Shown in pieces: positions 1 through 7,525 of a DNA stretch of 28,279 nt. The stretch spans positions 1-28,279 of the forward strand of contig CAYJEQ010000030.1 in assembly GCA_964369235.1 (NCBI GenBank). Direction: 5' to 3'. Position 1 is the stretch's first letter, and every line of letters begins with the position of its first letter. The notes beneath the pieces are model-generated. The model was given only the letters and a program-made list of their open reading frames with translations. It was not told where the DNA came from and did no database searches. This DNA comes from CAYJEQ01 sp964369235 (lineage in GTDB: Bacteria; Bacillota; Clostridia; Oscillospirales; Ruminococcaceae). A program made the position numbers and the translations under genes.

Positions 1-6
1 TTTTAA

Positions 7-570
7 ATGAAAAAAGTCAGTGGAAAATATATATTAGGTCTTTATGGTGTAGTGATTATATTAACTTATCTGCTTATGAAGGCAAGCGCTGCAGTTAGTG
101 TTGAGATTTTATCATTTACATTTGTGGCTTTGACTATATTCCTAGTGATAGCCCATACTATAGTATTTGTCTTACTAAGGATTAAAATTGATAGAAATCT
201 CGAAATGGAGGATTTTAATCCAACTTACAGGGTTTATTGCATAGGAAGAAACTTATATGTAGATCATAATAGTGGTAAGATTGCAGTAGTAAATTCTCTA
301 AATCCTTTTCAGTCACATATAGTTAGTGTCGATATGTTAACAGAGCTAGTTGTAAATGATCATATGTTTGGTAGTGGAATGATGAGAGGTACTAGTAAGG
401 TAAGCTTTGAATTTTACCTTGATGGTAATATAGAGAGATTTTATACACTAAAGTCACGATATAAACTGCGCCCAAAAGATAAAGCAGTACAAGGAGCTAT
501 CCAGTCAGCTAATGAAGCAGTAATAGCTATTAACGAGGCACAGCACCCCAACAGAATTTTACCCCAATAA
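7..570 (+). CDS. Small two-TM membrane protein of unknown function
   Basis: I do not recognise this 187-residue protein. Two hydrophobic segments (about residues 8-30 and 36-58) form a membrane hairpin. A soluble C-terminal part of about 125 residues follows, rich in short beta-like stretches, which could be a PH-like or stand-alone sensor fold (guess). The start is constrained because an in-frame TAA lies immediately upstream (positions 4-6). No Shine-Dalgarno is visible, since the window begins there. The last nine residues (QHPNRILPQ) and the stop codon lie in a sequence that recurs at about 23218-23256, so the C-terminus appears to be supplied by an intergenic repeat rather than by the ancestral gene. 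A bidirectional terminator follows. Confidence 0.75.
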   Translation: MKKVSGKYILGLYGVVIILTYLLMKASAAVSVEILSFTFVALTIFLVIAHTIVFVLLRIKIDRNLEMEDFNPTYRVYCIGRNLYVDHNSGKIAVVNSLNPFQSHIVSVDMLTELVVNDHMFGSGMMRGTSKVSFEFYLDGNIERFYTLKSRYKLRPKDKAVQGAIQSANEAVIAINEAQHPNRILPQ

Positions 571-604
571 TTAATATAGAACCAAGATATATTGACTACA
601 ATAA

Positions 605-639
605 AAGGCATACCAAGAAATTTTAACTTGGTATGCCTT
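605..639. terminator. Bidirectional terminator between convergent genes
   Basis: A perfect 13-bp inverted repeat, AAGGCATACCAAG / CTTGGTATGCCTT, has a 9-nt loop. Read on the - strand the stem ends in TTTTAT, so it serves mainly the M28 peptidase gene. It also lies just after the + strand gene at 7-570. Confidence 0.85.
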
Positions 640-648
640 AATTATATA

Positions 649-1923
649 TTACTTTTCTTTATCCTTAGTAGCTTCTTCAATCTCTTTCTTAAATAGATAC
701 TTGTCTACCTTTTCTTTGATTTCTGTTGGTATTTCTCTTTTCTCGGGGAATACAGCAGAGTTTACCAGTTTATCGGTAATATCTAGTACAGGATAAACAA
801 GGCTGTATAAACCATCTTCACTTAGATAGTCCATAACATCGTGACGAGTATGGATAAAGCTACAATCCTCTGCACCAACTCTTGAGAAATTAATAGCCGG
901 AATACCATTATCAGCAAAAGGTATAGAATCACTAGAATAGATGTCCTGAGAAACCTTAATAGGATGTCCAGTGATTTTCATATACATATCACAGAAAGCA
1001 GTAAGCTCCTTAGAAGCAGTCAACTTACACACATTGCCACCTAGGACAGGGCCACCAACATCAACATTTATCATAAAGATATGGTTAGTAATATCGTTGT
1101 CTTTTACATAAGCATGGCTACCTTTTAAGCCAATTTCCTCAGCGCCAAACCATGCAAAGCGAAGTGTACGCATAGGTGGATTATTTAAAAAGTGCTTATA
1201 CAGCTCCATAATAATTACAGAACCAGCGCCGTTATCGTAAACTCCCTTAGAAAATTCAGTAGAGTCGTAGTGAGCACCTATACAGATAATCTGTTCAGGG
1301 TAGGTGGTGCCTGTAATTGTGGAGATAACATTATGGGAAGGTTTGGTGACAGTTTCTCCTATAACCTTAAGTCTTGCTTTAGTAGCTTTTTTGCTTACTA
1401 TTTCAAAAGCGTCATGAACATCAAGATGAGCTGCTGGAAGAGTACCAAAATGCTGTAGTGTTTCACGAAGTTTACGGGTGAAGAAGTCATTATCTTCTTT
1501 TTTATTAATAAGGCTACCAGAGAAGCTAACTATACCAGCCACACCAGCAGCAATAAGAGTTTTGTATGCTGGAACTCGCAGATAACCGTTAAAAAGAACG
1601 ATTTTTCCCTTAGCGCCAATAAGATTAGCCTCGTTTAAATCCTCAGCATAGATAAAGTCAGCAGTAATGCCATCTTCTGGGGTGTTAGCACAGCATTTAT
1701 ATCCTGTGACTTTGTAAGTTTTGTGATAAGGTTCTAGAATTTCAAACTCAGCCTGATGAACTATCCCATCGGTAATGTCAAAGGGTGTTATGTCACAGCT
1801 ACCACCAAAAGACTCAGCTGTATCTTTAATGATATTAGCAGCTTTTAGCTCCTCTGGGCTACCGGCAAGACGTTCAAACTCAAGTTGTTTTAAAAAATCA
1901 AAAGCTATTGTTTTATTAATCAT
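649..1923 (-). CDS. M28-family zinc aminopeptidase with PA-type insert
   Basis: This 424-residue metallopeptidase is of family M28 (aminopeptidase S/Y-like), which removes N-terminal residues from peptides with a co-catalytic di-zinc centre. The ligand pattern is readable: GAHYDST (His218), YDNGAG (Asp230), GAEEIGLKGS (catalytic Glu262 and ligand Glu263), NVDVGG (Asp288) and IHTRHD (His358). Residues about 85-190 look like a protease-associated domain. There is no signal peptide, so it is probably intracellular. The charged, Lys/Glu-rich C-terminal tail (last 35 residues) is not part of the catalytic fold. The start is supported by AGAAAGG 11 nt upstream and a promoter at 1991-2018. It is monocistronic and ends at the 605-639 terminator. 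Substrate is not predictable. Confidence 0.9.
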   Translation of the reverse strand: MINKTIAFDFLKQLEFERLAGSPEELKAANIIKDTAESFGGSCDITPFDITDGIVHQAEFEILEPYHKTYKVTGYKCCANTPEDGITADFIYAEDLNEANLIGAKGKIVLFNGYLRVPAYKTLIAAGVAGIVSFSGSLINKKEDNDFFTRKLRETLQHFGTLPAAHLDVHDAFEIVSKKATKARLKVIGETVTKPSHNVISTITGTTYPEQIICIGAHYDSTEFSKGVYDNGAGSVIIMELYKHFLNNPPMRTLRFAWFGAEEIGLKGSHAYVKDNDITNHIFMINVDVGGPVLGGNVCKLTASKELTAFCDMYMKITGHPIKVSQDIYSSDSIPFADNGIPAINFSRVGAEDCSFIHTRHDVMDYLSEDGLYSLVYPVLDITDKLVNSAVFPEKREIPTEIKEKVDKYLFKKEIEEATKDKEK

Positions 1924-1990
1924 AATTATATTTACCTTTCTATAGAGAAGTTACTCATTAATATTTAATATAGTGGAATACTATACTATT

Positions 1991-2018
1991 ATTGTATCAT
2001 ATATTTTGTAAAATACAA
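1991..2018 (-). promoter_or_regulatory. Sigma-A-type promoter for the M28 peptidase gene
   Basis: On the - strand a TTGTAT -35 box (2013-2018) and a TACAAT -10 box (1991-1996) are 16 bp apart, about 70 bp upstream of the peptidase start. Confidence 0.6.
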
Positions 2019-2041
2019 TGGGGATTATTTTTATATTTATA

Positions 2042-2070
2042 TTGTATGTGATATATGTTTGTAGTATAAT
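2042..2070 (+). promoter_or_regulatory. Sigma-A-type promoter for the MFS exporter
   Basis: TTGTAT (2042-2047) and a perfect TATAAT (2065-2070) are separated by exactly 17 bp. The start codon is about 90 bp downstream, leaving a leader that contains the hairpin at 2101-2131. Confidence 0.75.
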
Positions 2071-2100
2071 TTATAGACGGCTTTTTAATAAGAAGCTCGG

Positions 2101-2131
2101 GTGTAAAATAGTGCATAATACTCTTTTACAC
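2101..2131 (+). promoter_or_regulatory. Leader hairpin, possible attenuator of the MFS exporter
   Basis: GTGTAAAA / TTTTACAC form an 8-bp stem, with further AGT/ACT pairing inside, followed directly by TTTT. It lies between the promoter (-10 at 2065) and the start at 2162. It could act as a weak leader terminator. The flanking AAGCT repeats offer alternative pairings. Regulation by attenuation is inference. Confidence 0.4.
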
Positions 2132-2161
2132 TTTTAAGCTAATAATAAGAATGAGGTAATA

Positions 2162-3370
2162 ATGGAAAATAACTGGCAAAGAAAAATTTTAACAATATGG
2201 TTTGGGCAGTCTATATCACTGCTAACATCAATAGTGTTCCAGATGTGTGTAGTATGGTATCTAACCGAACAAACAGGATCAGCAGCAGTGCTAACCACAG
2301 CTGTAATAGCTGCCTTTGTGCCACAGGCTATTATAGGGATGTTTACTGGGGTGGTGGTAGATAGATTTGATAAGAAAAAGATAATAATCCTATCAGATTT
2401 ATTTGTTGCTATTACAAGCCTAATACTGGCAGGGGTGGTTGCCTTTGGGCATTTTAATATAATAATTGTATATATAGTCCTAGCAATAAGATCAATAGGC
2501 ACTGCACTACATGAGCCTGCTACTAGCGCATTAACCCCAATGTTAGTGCCACAATCACAGCTTACTAAATATGCAGGATTTTCCCAAACATTTACTATAG
2601 TATGTACTATTATTTCACCAGGACTTGCACTGATGTTAAATACAATGCTTCCTTTAGAGTATATAGTATTAATGGATGTTTTTGGAGCAATTATCGCAGT
2701 GGCTTTTATAGCGCCAGTAAAGCTACCATATCAGAAGAAGGTTAAAACAGAGATACATCTTATTAATGATTTTAAAGAGGGATATAGAGCATTAAAATCC
2801 ATTAGGGGAATGACAAGTCTAATTGTTATTGGTATGGTCTACTGTATATTATACGCCCCAGTAGGGACACTTTATCCACATATTTCTATGGTATACTTTG
2901 GGTCAGGTACCCAGGGTGCAGCAGCAGTGGAATTTATCTCAGCCATAGGATCATTATTAGGATCACTAGCACTAGGGATACTAGGCAATAAACTCAGTAA
3001 ATTTACAGGTTTGTGGGGATCTATACTTTGCTATGGATTAGGCTTAGTGGTAATTGGACTATTGCCACAAAGTGGTATATTTATCTTTGGGGTAATATCC
3101 TTTATTATGGGAATAAGCATACCTATATACTATGGGATAGTTACAGCAATATTTCAGATTAAAGTTTCTGAGGATTACCTAGGCAGAGCCTTTGCCATAT
3201 CACAGGGGGCTAATGACCTATCAATGCCTATAGGACTTATTCTATCAGGAGTATTAGCAGATGCAATAGGGGTAAACCTACTGTTTTTAATACTTGGGAT
3301 TTTAACAGTAATACTAGCAGTGATTACCACAAGACTTAATAGTATTAAAGAATGCTGTAAAGAAGATTAA
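2162..3370 (+). CDS. MFS efflux transporter, DHA3 (macrolide/EntS-like) type
   Basis: This is a 402-residue, 12-TM major facilitator of the drug:H+ antiporter type that includes MefA-like macrolide exporters and EntS. It should export small amphipathic molecules from the cytoplasm using the proton gradient. The cytoplasmic loop 2-3 motif reads GVVVDRFDKKK (about residues 62-72). The N-terminus (WFGQSISLLTS) and the repeated motif after TM8 (FTGLWGS, then TM9-12) are typical of the family. The start has TGAGGT 7 nt upstream. The small unknown gene at 3424 lies 53 nt downstream with no terminator between them, so the two are probably co-transcribed. Promoter and leader hairpin lie at 2042-2131. 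The substrate is unknown. Confidence 0.88.
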   Translation: MENNWQRKILTIWFGQSISLLTSIVFQMCVVWYLTEQTGSAAVLTTAVIAAFVPQAIIGMFTGVVVDRFDKKKIIILSDLFVAITSLILAGVVAFGHFNIIIVYIVLAIRSIGTALHEPATSALTPMLVPQSQLTKYAGFSQTFTIVCTIISPGLALMLNTMLPLEYIVLMDVFGAIIAVAFIAPVKLPYQKKVKTEIHLINDFKEGYRALKSIRGMTSLIVIGMVYCILYAPVGTLYPHISMVYFGSGTQGAAAVEFISAIGSLLGSLALGILGNKLSKFTGLWGSILCYGLGLVVIGLLPQSGIFIFGVISFIMGISIPIYYGIVTAIFQIKVSEDYLGRAFAISQGANDLSMPIGLILSGVLADAIGVNLLFLILGILTVILAVITTRLNSIKECCKED

Positions 3371-3423
3371 ATAACTATGCACAGTTAAGTATACAGATGA
3401 CAACATAGATAAGGAAGAAAATT

Positions 3424-3744
3424 ATGATAATTTTAAAAGATAATGATAATGTATTTTGTGATACCATTGGTATACATTTTACCATAGATGATAAAGAAGT
3501 TACCTTTGATATTTCTCAGATTGAAAAAGTATCTATAATTACAACTGATAGAGGGCCTTTTGAAGATGATGTGGCTTTGGCAGTTTTTATAGGTGAGGAG
3601 ATATTTTTAATAAAATCCATGCATAAATCATATTCAGAGCTGATTTTTAAAGGTTTAGGGAAAGTTATAACTCTAGACTATGATATGATTATAGAATCAT
3701 CTACCAGTGTAGAAAATGCCCAGTTTATTATATTTGAAAAATAG
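3424..3744 (+). CDS. Small soluble protein of unknown function
   Basis: This is a 106-residue acidic protein with no membrane segment and no recognisable motif. It alternates hydrophobic beta-like strands with charged turns and resembles, only in general character, a small beta-rich fold. AAGGAAG lies a few bases before the ATG. It follows the MFS exporter gene by 53 nt and shares the terminator at 3756-3794, so it is probably the second gene of that operon. No function is proposed. Confidence 0.7.
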   Translation: MIILKDNDNVFCDTIGIHFTIDDKEVTFDISQIEKVSIITTDRGPFEDDVALAVFIGEEIFLIKSMHKSYSELIFKGLGKVITLDYDMIIESSTSVENAQFIIFEK

Positions 3745-3755
3745 GGATAAGAATT

Positions 3756-3794
3756 ACAAGCTAAAGCTTTCTTAATAATGAGGCTTTAGCTTGT
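3756..3794. terminator. Terminator between convergent genes
   Basis: ACAAGCTAAAGC / GCTTTAGCTTGT form a perfect 12-bp stem followed by TTTATTT on the + strand. It ends the MFS operon and sits 3' of the convergent LysR gene. Confidence 0.85.
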
Positions 3795-3822
3795 TTTATT
3801 TATGTAAGATTAAATATATAAA

Positions 3823-4677
3823 CTATTTATCACCTAGGAAATACTTAATGTAGGAGGAAGGGGTAGTGTCTTTAAGATGTACACAGGTAAACTGATGGCT
3901 AAAGTTAAAGTTTTTAAGGGTAAAGGTAGAAATATCTTCCTGAGAATTAGCCACAGAGGAATAGACAAAGGATATACCAATACCAGAGGCAACTAGTGCT
4001 GTAATAGCCTTAAAGGAGTTACTGGTAACCACCCCTGAAAAATCATCAAAGTCATAGCTATTAGTGGTGATTATTCTGTGAAAAGCCTCTCTAGTACCTG
4101 AGTTTCTCTCTCTAATAATTATCTTATGGGAGAATATATCACTAATATCCACCTCTTTACCTGCAAAGGGGTGGGATTTACTACATATACCTACAAGATA
4201 CTCCTCTTTATATGGATAGGTGATAAAGTCTTTTTTATTAACAAAACCCTCAACTAGGAGAAAATCCAAATCCCCTTCCTGTAGGCTGTTAAGAAGGTTT
4301 TGGGTATTATCTACTATAAAGGTTAAATTAACCTCTTCACTGGATAATAGATTTCCAATATGATTAGGTGCAATATAATCACCAATAGTTCTAGTGGCGC
4401 CAATTCTTACAGGGGGAGTTTCTTCTAAGGCAAGGTTTTGAAATAGCTTGGCTGAATTATAGTCAGCAGAACGGGCATAATCTTCAAGTATTTTAGCTTC
4501 TTTAGTTTTGTAGAGGGTGCGATTTTCGTAAATAAAAAGCTTGCATTTATAATGGGTTTCTAGTTGTTGTATGTGATTGGTAACAGCTGGCTGTGTCATA
4601 TTAAGAATACTGGCAGTAATACGATAGTTCATAGTTTTACACAGGGTAAGGAAAGTGTATATTTTATAGTCTAACAT
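3823..4677 (-). CDS. LysR-family regulator (YeiE/CysB-like context)
   Basis: This is a 284-residue LysR-type activator. An N-terminal winged helix-turn-helix spans about residues 1-60 (TASILNMTQPAVTNHIQQLE is the recognition region), and a two-lobed periplasmic-binding-like effector domain runs from about residue 88. I chose the ATG at 4677 because GGAGG lies 5 nt upstream; an earlier in-frame start would add nine residues with no ribosome-binding site. It is transcribed divergently from the yeiH-type exporter across 144 bp, the same arrangement as yeiE-yeiH in enterobacteria, where the LysR controls the exporter. Control of the neighbour is therefore likely, possibly in response to sulfite or another anion (inference). 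Confidence 0.88.
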   Translation of the reverse strand: MLDYKIYTFLTLCKTMNYRITASILNMTQPAVTNHIQQLETHYKCKLFIYENRTLYKTKEAKILEDYARSADYNSAKLFQNLALEETPPVRIGATRTIGDYIAPNHIGNLLSSEEVNLTFIVDNTQNLLNSLQEGDLDFLLVEGFVNKKDFITYPYKEEYLVGICSKSHPFAGKEVDISDIFSHKIIIRERNSGTREAFHRIITTNSYDFDDFSGVVTSNSFKAITALVASGIGISFVYSSVANSQEDISTFTLKNFNFSHQFTCVHLKDTTPSSYIKYFLGDK

Positions 4678-4721
4678 AGTTCCTCCATAAATATTATTTA
4701 TCAAACAATAAGTAATGATTA

Positions 4722-4739
4722 TTTTATTTTATAATAAAA
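4722..4739. promoter_or_regulatory. Candidate LysR binding site
   Basis: The inverted repeat TTTTAT-N6-ATAAAA lies between the divergent LysR and yeiH-type starts. Its size fits a LysR T-N11-A box, but the region is very AT-rich, so chance is possible. Confidence 0.35.
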
Positions 4740-4821
4740 CTATGGTAAAATCAATATATAAAGAAAATTTGCAATATTTTCTTAATAAACCAGTAAGTTT
4801 TTTACTTGAAAGGTGTATATT

Positions 4822-5841
4822 ATGACAAAATTAATACCAGGCATAGCCTTAGCAACTCTAATAGCAGTAATATCAAAAATTATCGAAGGCTTAATGCCAA
4901 TCCATCTTATCGGAGCATCGGTTATTGCCCTATTTTTAGGAATGGCTATAAACTACATTAAAAAACCATCTAAAACAGTGGAAAAAGGTCTAAACTTTAC
5001 CTCTAAGAAACTTCTTAGACTTGCAATTATACTATTAGGTGCATCACTGAGCATCGGAACAATTGTAAATGTAGGTAAATCTTCATTAGTGGTAATGTTC
5101 TTTACACTTGCAACTTGTTTTGGCGGTGGATACTTTATAGGTAAGGCATTAGGACTTAACTGGAAGATGTCCAATCTTATTTCAGCAGGTACTGGTATCT
5201 GTGGTGGCTCTGCCATTGCAGCAATTGCACCTGTTATTGACGCCGATGACACAGACATTGCCTTTGGTATGTCAGCAACATTTATCTTTGATATGATAAT
5301 GATATTAATATTCCCAATAATGGGTGGTATGCTAGGTCTATCTGATATGGCATACGGACTGTGGACAGGTACAGCAGTAAATGACACCTCTAGTGTAGTA
5401 GCAGCTGGCTATGCCTTTAGTGAGGCAGCAGGGGAGTATGCCACAATGGTTAAGTTAACTAGAACTATTGCCATTATCCCAACAGTATTAATTTTTGCTG
5501 GGATTAATATTCACATTAAGAAAAAAGAGATGGCAGTAGCTAATGGCAGTGGCAAAGTAGAAAAAAAGGTTGATATGATGGCTATAGTGCCTTGGTTTAT
5601 CCTTGGTTTCCTTGCTATGGCTGGTGTTAACAGCATGGGACTAATGCCTGTTGAAGTATCAGTGTTTTTAAATGATTGTAGTAAATTTATAATGGTTATG
5701 TCCCTAGCAGCAATCGGACTTAAAACCGACCTTCGCAACATGACCAAAGCAGGCTTTGCCCCAATGCTACATGGATTTATAATATCTGCATTAGTTGTAA
5801 TTGTGGCTATATCCGTTCAGTATTTCATGGGCTTTATGTAA
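4822..5841 (+). CDS. yeiH: YeiH-family putative sulfate/sulfite exporter
   Basis: This is a 339-residue integral membrane protein of the YeiH (UPF0324, Cons_hypoth698) family, described as putative sulfate exporters. About ten TM segments are visible. The conserved glycine-rich signature GTGICGGSAIAAIAP (about residues 122-136) and WTGTAVNDTSSV (about 181-192) are typical of the family. The start at 4822 follows GAAAGG by about 8-9 nt and is preferred over the GTG three codons earlier. It is divergent from its likely LysR regulator. A sulfite/sulfate export role would fit a cell that produces or meets sulfur oxyanions and may relate to the AsrAB genes 14 kb away (inference). The symbol reflects family membership; transport is unproven. 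Confidence 0.85.
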   Translation: MTKLIPGIALATLIAVISKIIEGLMPIHLIGASVIALFLGMAINYIKKPSKTVEKGLNFTSKKLLRLAIILLGASLSIGTIVNVGKSSLVVMFFTLATCFGGGYFIGKALGLNWKMSNLISAGTGICGGSAIAAIAPVIDADDTDIAFGMSATFIFDMIMILIFPIMGGMLGLSDMAYGLWTGTAVNDTSSVVAAGYAFSEAAGEYATMVKLTRTIAIIPTVLIFAGINIHIKKKEMAVANGSGKVEKKVDMMAIVPWFILGFLAMAGVNSMGLMPVEVSVFLNDCSKFIMVMSLAAIGLKTDLRNMTKAGFAPMLHGFIISALVVIVAISVQYFMGFM

Positions 5842-5844
5842 TCG

Positions 5845-5867
5845 TATAGTATATAATATATACTATA
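5845..5867. repeat. AT-rich perfect palindrome after yeiH
   Basis: TATAGTATATA / TATATACTATA are 11-bp arms around one central A, starting three bases after the yeiH stop. It could be a protein-binding palindrome or a weak hairpin; no function is assigned. Confidence 0.5.
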
Positions 5868-5889
5868 GCTAAGTCCTTATAACGGTGAA

Positions 5890-5932
5890 AAAAGGAGTAT
5901 ACCTTCGTCAAAAGCGAAGAGATACTCCTTTT
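5890..5932. terminator. Bidirectional terminator between yeiH and spoIVA
   Basis: AAAAGGAGTAT / ATACTCCTTTT is the outer stem, with an inner CTTCG / CGAAG stem. A-runs and T-runs on both sides let it serve the convergent + strand yeiH and - strand spoIVA transcripts. Confidence 0.85.
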
Positions 5933-5959
5933 ATATTTATAATAAAGTTAAACTAAAGT

Positions 5960-7438
5960 TTAAAGTATTATGCAGATAAGCCCAGAGCAACCATCATTAA
6001 TGATACGCTCGATGGTTTCTTGTAGCTTCATTCTAGCGTCAGGTGGCATACGATAAAGCTTATTATGTAGTCCCTCATTAACTAGATTATGCAAGCTTTT
6101 GCCAAAGATATTACTTTCCCATATTTTTTTAGGGTTTTCCTCAAATTCTTTTAGCAGGTAATGAACAAGGTCTTCACTTTGCTTTTCACTACCAACTATA
6201 GGGGCTATTTCAGTGTCGATACTTGCTTTCATCAGATGAATAGAAGGAGCACTTGCTTTTAGCCTAACACCGAATTTACCACCTTGCTTTACAATCTCAG
6301 GCTCTTCTAGGCTTAGCTCCTCTATACTAGGCATAACAATGCCATAACCAGTAGCTTCCACTTCCTGTAAAGCTCCTTTAAACTTATCATACTCTTTTTT
6401 CATCTGGGAAAGCTCAATTAGAAGCTCCATTAATTCACCTTCATGGGCTATCTGAATACCTGTAGTTTCACCCATGATATTATAAAATAAATTAGGTGTA
6501 AGCTCTAGGGATATATTACCACAACCATCACCTAAGGACATATCATTAACTACACATCGGTGGATATGTTCACAGTTATCCATAGATGAGGCAACTTTAT
6601 CTATATCACCAGTATTATGTATATTCTTGGTGCTTTCTCTTATATAATCTAAAACTTCACATCTTAGCCAATGATCCTGTGGCAGAGAAGACAACCAAGC
6701 AGGTAGCTGAAATTCTAATTGATTAATTGGAAACTGATATAGTACAGCAGCTAATATTTCCTTTATGGTATCTTCGGTTAACTCTAAACAGTTTACTGTC
6801 ATTACTGGTACACCATATTCTAGGGCAAGGGAATCTCTAAGGGCTATAGCCTCACTGCTATTAGGATTAACGCAGTTTACAAGAAGTACAAAAGGCTTAC
6901 CAAGGCTAGTTAGCTCATTTATTACTCGTTGTTCTGCTTCGGCATATTCTTCTCTAGGTATATCACTTATACTACCATCAGTAGTAACCACAAGTCCAAT
7001 AGTAGAATGTTCATTAATTACCTTTTGGGTGCCGATTTCAGCAGCCATGTTAAAGGGGATTTCCTCTGGAAACCAAGGTGTCTGCACCATTCTAGGCATA
7101 TGATTTTCAATATAACCTAGGGAGCTAGGCAGTATATACCCTACACAATCAATCATTCTCATATTAAGTGTACAGGAATCATCAAGGGTTACAGCTACAG
7201 CCTCCTCAGGGATAAATTTAGGCTCGGTAGTCATTATAGTGCGACCAGCAGAGGACTGAGGTAGCTCGTCAATGGCACGCTCCTTGCGATAATCTCCTGA
7301 AATTTTAGGTATTACCACCGTTTCCATTACTTTTTTAATTAAGGTAGATTTACCAGAACGAACAGGCCCTACCACACCAATGTATATATTGCCATTAGTT
7401 CGCATGGATATATCTTCATAAATTTTGTTACTTTCCAT
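5960..7438 (-). CDS. spoIVA: Stage IV sporulation protein A (spore coat ATPase)
   Basis: SpoIVA is the ATP-hydrolysing morphogenetic protein that polymerises on the forespore outer membrane and forms the basal layer on which the spore coat assembles. The protein aligns along its length with Bacillus SpoIVA: Walker A GPVRSGKST (residues 24-32), DELPQSSAGRTIMTTEPKF, MIDCVGY, EIGTQKVINEHSTIG, and the C-terminal LERIIN-like end with an Ile-Ile-Leu tail. Choosing the ATG at 7438 gives 492 residues, the usual family length. AGAAAGGA lies 12 nt before it, and an ATG four codons earlier abuts the ribosome-binding site. It lies 87 nt downstream of the sipL-type gene on the same strand, so the two interacting partners are probably co-expressed in the mother cell. 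Confidence 0.97.
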   Translation of the reverse strand: MESNKIYEDISMRTNGNIYIGVVGPVRSGKSTLIKKVMETVVIPKISGDYRKERAIDELPQSSAGRTIMTTEPKFIPEEAVAVTLDDSCTLNMRMIDCVGYILPSSLGYIENHMPRMVQTPWFPEEIPFNMAAEIGTQKVINEHSTIGLVVTTDGSISDIPREEYAEAEQRVINELTSLGKPFVLLVNCVNPNSSEAIALRDSLALEYGVPVMTVNCLELTEDTIKEILAAVLYQFPINQLEFQLPAWLSSLPQDHWLRCEVLDYIRESTKNIHNTGDIDKVASSMDNCEHIHRCVVNDMSLGDGCGNISLELTPNLFYNIMGETTGIQIAHEGELMELLIELSQMKKEYDKFKGALQEVEATGYGIVMPSIEELSLEEPEIVKQGGKFGVRLKASAPSIHLMKASIDTEIAPIVGSEKQSEDLVHYLLKEFEENPKKIWESNIFGKSLHNLVNEGLHNKLYRMPPDARMKLQETIERIINDGCSGLICIIL

Positions 7439-7525
7439 CTCTATGACCATTCCTTTCTAAGTAGGGCATAATTTATACCCTGTGATTATATAAAATATGT
7501 TATTAATTTAATCGAAATAGAGGCA

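Noticed and set aside
4953..5387. A 144-codon open frame antisense to yeiH
   Set aside because: It is a shadow of the real coding frame, with no ribosome-binding site and no recognisable product.
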